A DNA stretch of 18,779 nucleotides, taken from positions 1 to 18,779 of the forward strand of contig JBGTCY010000302.1 in the NCBI GenBank assembly GCA_041748615.1, written 5' to 3'. The notes under the pieces were generated by a model. That model did not search any database, was not told the origin of the DNA, and was given only the letters and a program-made list of their open reading frames with translations. Position 1 is the first letter of the stretch. Each line of letters starts with the position of its first letter. The position numbers and the translations under genes are program-made. Source of the DNA: JBGTCY01 sp041748615. GTDB taxonomy: Bacteria; Bacteroidota; Bacteroidia; Chitinophagales; CAIOSU01. Positions 15,132-18,779 of the stretch are shown here, piece by piece.

Positions 15132-15596
15132 CTAAAATCTAAGCACCTCAACCAATTCCCCATAATCCGGAATCTCCGCTAAAAATTCAAACTCGCCTTT
15201 TAATAAATCAATTTTGCAGCACAAGGCAATCAACCCATTGGTGACCAGAATATAAGGGACGCGTAAAGTCAGGTTGTAACGGGCTGCCTGTTCAAATACA
15301 TTTTGGGTGATTTTTACGGAAGGCGCTTTGCATTCCACCAACAATGCCGCCATGCTGTTTTTGTAAGCCAATAAATCGCAGCGCTTTTGAAGCCGGTTTA
15401 CTTTTAACGCTGCCTCCACCGCGACAAGCGCGCGCGGATAGTTTTTTTTGAAAATCATATGTTGTAAAATAAATTGACGCACTTTCTCTTCCGGGGTTGC
15501 GCTGACGTTTTTTTTTCGGACAGGATCAAAAATTACAGGAGCGTTTTCCAACGATTGGTAATAGTCATTAAACTCAGGAAACAAAATCGCTTTCAT
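15132..15596 (-). CDS. HsdR-N-terminal-domain-like small nuclease-fold protein
   Basis: 154 residues resembling the N-terminal nuclease domain of type I restriction enzyme R subunits (HSDR_N type), here as a stand-alone protein. The PD-(D/E)xK pattern is present: RCDLLAYKN (Asp74), then VECKAP (Glu88, Lys90), with Gln103 in FEQAARYN further on. The leading EEKVRQFILQHMIF with YPRALVAVEAALKVN is also typical of the domain. No hsdM, hsdS or helicase part is present, so it is not a restriction system by itself. It is divergent from holA with 57 bp between the starts, an arrangement I recall from other Bacteroidota. Its role is unknown; DNA repair or replication is possible. Confidence 0.8.
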   Translation of the reverse strand: MKAILFPEFNDYYQSLENAPVIFDPVRKKNVSATPEEKVRQFILQHMIFKKNYPRALVAVEAALKVNRLQKRCDLLAYKNSMAALLVECKAPSVKITQNVFEQAARYNLTLRVPYILVTNGLIALCCKIDLLKGEFEFLAEIPDYGELVEVLRF

Positions 15597-15653
15597 TGAA
15601 TGTAAAAATCACAAATTTGGGTAACTTCAAAAACTTTCAATACAAGAACACTT

Positions 15654-16652
15654 ATGACTGAATTCAAACAAATCATCAAAGATTTAAAAAACAAAATCTT
15701 TCACCCGCTCTATCTGCTGCATGGCGAAGAGCCGTATTACATTGATTTGGTTTCCGATGAAATTGAAAAGAATCTGCTCAGCGAGGGCGAGAAAAGTTTC
15801 AACCAGACAATAGTTTATGGCAAAGATGCCGATTTCAGGAATATGCTTGATACGCTGAGGCGCTACCCGATGATGTCTAATTACCAGGTGGTGATTTTAA
15901 AGGAAGCTCAGGTATTTAAGGATTTTGAAAAACTAGAAAGCTATTTTGAGCATCCGCTGAAATCAACGGTGTTCGTGATTTGTTACAAATACAAATCATT
16001 GGATAAGCGCAAGAAAATTTATAAGCTGTTGTCGGCTAAAGGCGCTGTGCTGGAAACAAAAAAAATGTATGAAAACCAGGTGCCTGGATTTATTGACAGC
16101 GTTGCAAAAGAACTGAATTTAAAAATGAGCGCTGGTGTCGTGGACATGCTGGCGGAATACCTTGGAAATGATTTATCCAAAATCATGAATGAGTTGGAGA
16201 AGTTGTCGCTCAATGTTGAAAAAGGAGTCGCAGTCACAACCGCGCATATTGAGAAATACATCGGCATCAGCAAGGAGTATAATGTTTTTGAATACATCAA
16301 AGCGCTGGCTTTAAGGGATGCCAAAAAAGTTTTTAAAATCGCGAAGTATTTTGAAAAAAATCCGAAAGCGAATGAGCCGGTGATGGTGATGGGGATGTTG
16401 TATCTTTTTTTCAGCAAGGCATTTGTACTGCAAAGCACAAAAAAATCACCTTACGATTTGATGTCGGAATTACAAATCAGAAAACCCGCTGCCGATGATT
16501 TGAATGCAGTCAAGCGCAACTACTCGCCCACTGAAACCGTGAAAATCATGCACCTGTTGCAAGAGTATGATTTAAAAATCAAAGGGGTTGATTTCAGCGG
16601 TCAGGATAAAACGGTGCTGTTGACGGAGATGTCTTATAGGATTTTAAATTGA
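15654..16652 (+). CDS. holA: DNA polymerase III subunit delta
   Basis: 332 residues, the usual size. Delta opens the beta clamp within the clamp-loader complex. The N-terminal domain shows PLYLLHGEEPYYIDLVSDEI, the hallmark start of HolA, followed by VYGKDADFRNMLDTLRRYPMMSNYQVVILKEAQ. The middle block LAEYLGNDLSKIMNELEKLSL and the later YNVFEYIKALALRDAKKVF are also typical. The C-terminal domain ends at ILLEMSYRILN-like sequence. The start ATG at 15654 keeps the full N-terminal strand. It is divergent from the HsdR-N-like gene. Downstream lies a decayed AT-rich stretch with no clear terminator. Confidence 0.94.
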   Translation: MTEFKQIIKDLKNKIFHPLYLLHGEEPYYIDLVSDEIEKNLLSEGEKSFNQTIVYGKDADFRNMLDTLRRYPMMSNYQVVILKEAQVFKDFEKLESYFEHPLKSTVFVICYKYKSLDKRKKIYKLLSAKGAVLETKKMYENQVPGFIDSVAKELNLKMSAGVVDMLAEYLGNDLSKIMNELEKLSLNVEKGVAVTTAHIEKYIGISKEYNVFEYIKALALRDAKKVFKIAKYFEKNPKANEPVMVMGMLYLFFSKAFVLQSTKKSPYDLMSELQIRKPAADDLNAVKRNYSPTETVKIMHLLQEYDLKIKGVDFSGQDKTVLLTEMSYRILN

Positions 16653-16790
16653 TTTGGAAGGAATTATTAGTTATCGTAGTCTTTGATACCAATGTCTGGT
16701 TGTCTGCCATTTTAAAAAACCGGATAAGCAAACTGATTTACCTGACAACTGAATATCATGTGGCAAACGCTTACATTAAACGGGGATAAT
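16650..16790 (+). pseudogene. N-terminal fragment of a PIN-domain (VapC-like) toxin
   Basis: A reading frame of 46 codons, overlapping the end of holA, ends at a TAA at 16788. It encodes VIVVFDTNVWLSAILKNRIS followed by KLIYLTTEYH, the first strand and helix of a PIN domain with its first catalytic Asp (FDTN). PIN toxins are about 130-150 residues, so some two thirds including the other acidic residues is missing. No intact ATG precedes it. It is probably a remnant of a toxin-antitoxin locus; no antitoxin is seen. Confidence 0.6.
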
Positions 16791-16794
16791 TTAT

Positions 16795-17236
16795 TTACCT
16801 TTCTTTTTTAGATAAAACCCTGATATCCCTTCTTACCTTTTTCACTGACTTGCTTGCTTCCTTGGTTTTTGAAAGGCGTTCTTTCAATGTTTGAATATGA
16901 GCTTTGAGTTTGCTTTGAGTGGTTTCGATTTTTTGTTGCTTATTCACCTTTGATTTTTTTATGTCTAATTCATTCTGAAAAATTTCTCTTTTATAAAGTT
17001 CGTTTTTCTTTTTCAGTATGGCAATCAGTTTTTCAATTTGAGCGATTGATTTTTGAATATGTTCATGGTCAATTATATCCTAATCAATAAATTCGATTTC
17101 TTTTCCAACTTGATATATGGCTGATTCGTTCAGGAGAATTTCTATGGCAAGTTCTGAATTTCTATCCTCCAGTTTATCAATAAGTTTCTTCTTTTTGTGA
17201 ACCTTTAATAATCGCTGTGAATTGTTGGGATTTCAT
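16795..17236 (-). pseudogene. Broken coiled-coil protein gene of unknown function
   Basis: On the minus strand, 94 codons from 17079 to the TAA at 16795-16797 encode a Lys/Glu/Gln-rich protein with heptad-like spacing, e.g. HIQKSIAQIEKLIAILKKKN and HIQTLKERLSKTKEASKSVK, ending in a basic tail. The same frame continues upstream past a single in-frame TAG (17080-17082) for 50 more codons (LIDKLEDRNSELAIEILLNE and similar). An ATG at 17236 (MKSQQFTAIIKG) lies in another frame and would join by a shift near the A-rich stretch at 17185-17197. So the gene would be about 146 codons with two lesions. I do not recognise the family. Composition is AT-rich compared with neighbours. Confidence 0.5.
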
Positions 17237-17584
17237 TGATAAATTCTTTAATCAAACTTAAACAAAACAGGGAATATGAAAGGGGTCTGATTGTCGCGGG
17301 TCGGGAGGTTGGTAATGTTTTTGCAAATTCCGTTTTTTTTTACTGTGTGCAACTCCGTGCCGTACACAGTGAAATGCTGTGGTTGATTGTTATTATTGAG
17401 CAAGCCGCTGATGGGTGCAGGCGGAAAAGATGATTGTGGGACAGGGAACACACAGAAACTCCTGACGAGCTTCGCTACCAATGCGAATTACAGCCTGAAC
17501 GAAATCAGTACGCGCCACACTATCCGCTCATGCAACGTCAATCCCCTGAATTCCCTTTATCTTTATGTGCTAAAAAATTAAACC
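17237..17584. other. Non-coding stretch upstream of the thiamine-diphosphate enzyme gene
   Basis: No convincing gene is seen. From about 17280 the base composition becomes clearly richer in G+C than the decayed stretch before it. A perfect 7-bp inverted repeat ACTGTGT/ACACAGT lies at 17342-17370 with a 15-nt loop. Short open frames on both strands here lack recognisable motifs. Confidence 0.5.
17558..17565 (+). promoter_or_regulatory. Near-consensus -7 promoter motif for the thiamine-diphosphate enzyme gene
   Basis: TATCTTTA matches TAnnTTTG except for the last base and ends 19 bp before the ATG at 17585. Confidence 0.3.
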
Positions 17585-18779
17585 ATGAAAAAGACCGGCT
17601 CTTCCCTCGCGGTATTCGCGCTTGAACAGATTGGCGTGAAAAATACTTTCGGCATTCCGGGGGTGCACAACACGGAGTTGTATGACGAATTGAATAAATC
17701 CGAACAAATCAAACCGATTTTGGTGACGCATGAAGGGTGCGCTTCGTTTATGGCGGACGCGGTGTCGCGCACTTCGGATTCTATCGGCACGTGTGTGATT
17801 GTGCCGGCAGCGGGAACCACCCACGCGATGAGTGGAATCGGTGAGGCGTTTTTGGACGGCATCCCGATGCTGGTGATTTCGGGAGGCACGCGCAGGGACA
17901 GCGGCAGGCATTATCAACTGCATGAGTTAGACCAGGAGAAACTGACTGCCGCGATTGTGAAAGGTTATTTCCGTCCGAAAACACATGATGAAATTATTCC
18001 CATGATTTATCAGGCGTATGACCTTGCGATTTCGGGGGAGCCGGGACCGGTCTTTATTGAGTTGCCGGTGGAGTTGCAGTTGTTCCAGGGTGAAGTGACG
18101 GAACTGCCGCTTTATAAAAAATCATTTTCGAATCCGAAAGTGGATATGGCGAAAGTGAAACAGGCGGTGGACATTTTGGTTGCCGCGAAAAATCCGGGCA
18201 TTTATGTGGGTTGGGGCGCGGTGGATGCCTCAGCGCTCACCGCGAACATCGCGGAGAAATTGGTCGCGCCCGTTTCCACCACGCTGCAAGGCAAAAGTTC
18301 ATTTCCCGCGAATCATCCGATGTACACCTGCGTGGGATTCGGTCCTTCGGCAAAACCATCCGCGCAAAAAGCGTTTGCCGATTGTGACGCGATGCTGGCG
18401 GTAGGATGTCGTTTTTCGGAATTGGCAACCGGCAGTTTTGGTATCAAAGAGCCGAAAAACCTGATTCATGTGGACATCAACCCGGAGGTGTTTGACAAAA
18501 ATTATAAAACCACGGTTGCCATTCATGGCGATGCTACCGAAGTGCTGAAAGCGATTTGGGAAGAGTTGAGCAAGCGCAATGTTCAGCCTCAAAAAAATTA
18601 TGAGCAGTTTGGTGCGCAGTTGAAAAAAGACAACGAAGCGTATTTTTCGGAATGGCTCGGCAGCAAAAAAGAAGATGTTGTTTCGCCCGGACATTTTTTC
18701 AAAGCCTTGCGGGAGCAAACCAACGATGATTGTATGATGGTGCTGGATGACGGCAACCATACTTTTCTTGCGGCTGAAT
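17585..18779 (+). CDS. Thiamine-diphosphate-dependent enzyme, acetolactate synthase-like, 3' partial
   Basis: 398 codons are present and the frame runs off the window. The N-terminal pyrimidine-binding domain shows GVKNTFGIPGVHNTELYDEL and THEGCASFMADAVSR, whose Glu50 is the conserved activator of thiamine diphosphate. Next come GIPMLVISGGTR and GPVFIELPVE. The central domain (about 190-335) has PGIYVGWGA and LIHVDINPEV. The start of the third, cofactor-binding domain is reached at SPGHFF and VLDDGNHTF. The family includes acetolactate synthase, oxalyl-CoA and benzoylformate decarboxylases and sulfoacetaldehyde acetyltransferase. Several blocks (e.g. PAAGTTHAMSGIGEAFLDG) differ from biosynthetic acetolactate synthase, and no small subunit or ilv gene is in view, so the substrate is open. 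The start follows the conserved N-terminus. Confidence 0.87.
   Translation, partial: MKKTGSSLAVFALEQIGVKNTFGIPGVHNTELYDELNKSEQIKPILVTHEGCASFMADAVSRTSDSIGTCVIVPAAGTTHAMSGIGEAFLDGIPMLVISGGTRRDSGRHYQLHELDQEKLTAAIVKGYFRPKTHDEIIPMIYQAYDLAISGEPGPVFIELPVELQLFQGEVTELPLYKKSFSNPKVDMAKVKQAVDILVAAKNPGIYVGWGAVDASALTANIAEKLVAPVSTTLQGKSSFPANHPMYTCVGFGPSAKPSAQKAFADCDAMLAVGCRFSELATGSFGIKEPKNLIHVDINPEVFDKNYKTTVAIHGDATEVLKAIWEELSKRNVQPQKNYEQFGAQLKKDNEAYFSEWLGSKKEDVVSPGHFFKALREQTNDDCMMVLDDGNHTFLAAE

Noticed and set aside
15132..15596. A type I restriction-modification system
   Set aside because: Only an HsdR-N-like nuclease domain is present; there is no helicase part, hsdM or hsdS nearby.
17236..17481. Short open frames on both strands upstream of the thiamine-diphosphate enzyme
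   Set aside because: No domain, signal or consistent codon use is visible; several overlapping frames are open at once, as expected by chance.

Overview
The window looks like a chromosomal segment of a Bacteroidota (Bacteroidetes) bacterium, probably an uncultured relative of the Chitinophagales, Saprospirales or Sphingobacteriales. Reasons: several genes and a tRNA are preceded by the Bacteroidota -7 promoter motif TAnnTTTG; there are lipoproteins and a DUF4369/DUF5106-type thiol-disulfide protein; CcmB, CcmC and a short CcmD-like protein lie in a row; and an HsdR-N-like nuclease gene is divergent from holA. GC content is moderate in the genes. No phage, integrase, transposase or CRISPR array is visible. 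Most of the window is ordinary chromosomal housekeeping and envelope functions.

Layout. 1-1162: 3' part of a PLP-dependent alanine racemase/aldolase-like gene, truncated by the window edge. 1163-1252: first copy of a 90-bp inverted-repeat element. 1264-4489 (minus strand): small secreted SPOR-like protein, threonine synthase (thrC), and a TlpA-like lipoprotein. 4623-4694: tRNA-Arg(CCG) with terminator. 4732-5228: non-coding stretch holding an inverted repeat. 5229-6413: DUF900-type alpha/beta-hydrolase lipoprotein, followed by the second copy of the repeat (6445-6535). 6634-8996: two-gene unit of a beta-carbonic anhydrase with a lipoprotein signal and a SulP anion transporter; the stop and start codons overlap. 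9117-11240: exported GH31 enzyme that carries the four sulfoquinovose-binding positions known from E. coli YihQ. 11308-11380: tRNA-Gln(CTG) with terminator. 11457-14847: ccmB, ccmC with an extra periplasmic domain, a ccmD-like gene, and a glutamate/leucine-type dehydrogenase gene, all closely spaced. 14979-15124: large palindromic repeat between convergent genes. 15132-16652: HsdR-N-like nuclease gene divergent from holA. 16650-17236: AT-rich decayed stretch with a PIN-domain fragment and a coiled-coil reading frame broken by a stop. 17585-end: first 398 codons of a thiamine-diphosphate enzyme.

How genes work together. The carbonic anhydrase and SulP transporter probably form one inorganic-carbon (bicarbonate) uptake unit, with the anhydrase outside the cytoplasm and SulP in the inner membrane. 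CcmB, CcmC and CcmD-like form the haem-handling part of cytochrome c maturation; the dehydrogenase gene 12 bp downstream is likely co-transcribed. The GH31 enzyme stands alone between a promoter-like site and a tRNA gene.

The observations most worth following are the exported sulfoquinovosidase candidate, the lipoprotein carbonic anhydrase-SulP pair, the CcmC with an inserted domain, and the mobile-looking terminator repeat found after two unrelated genes. I did not find a convincing wholly new multi-gene system.
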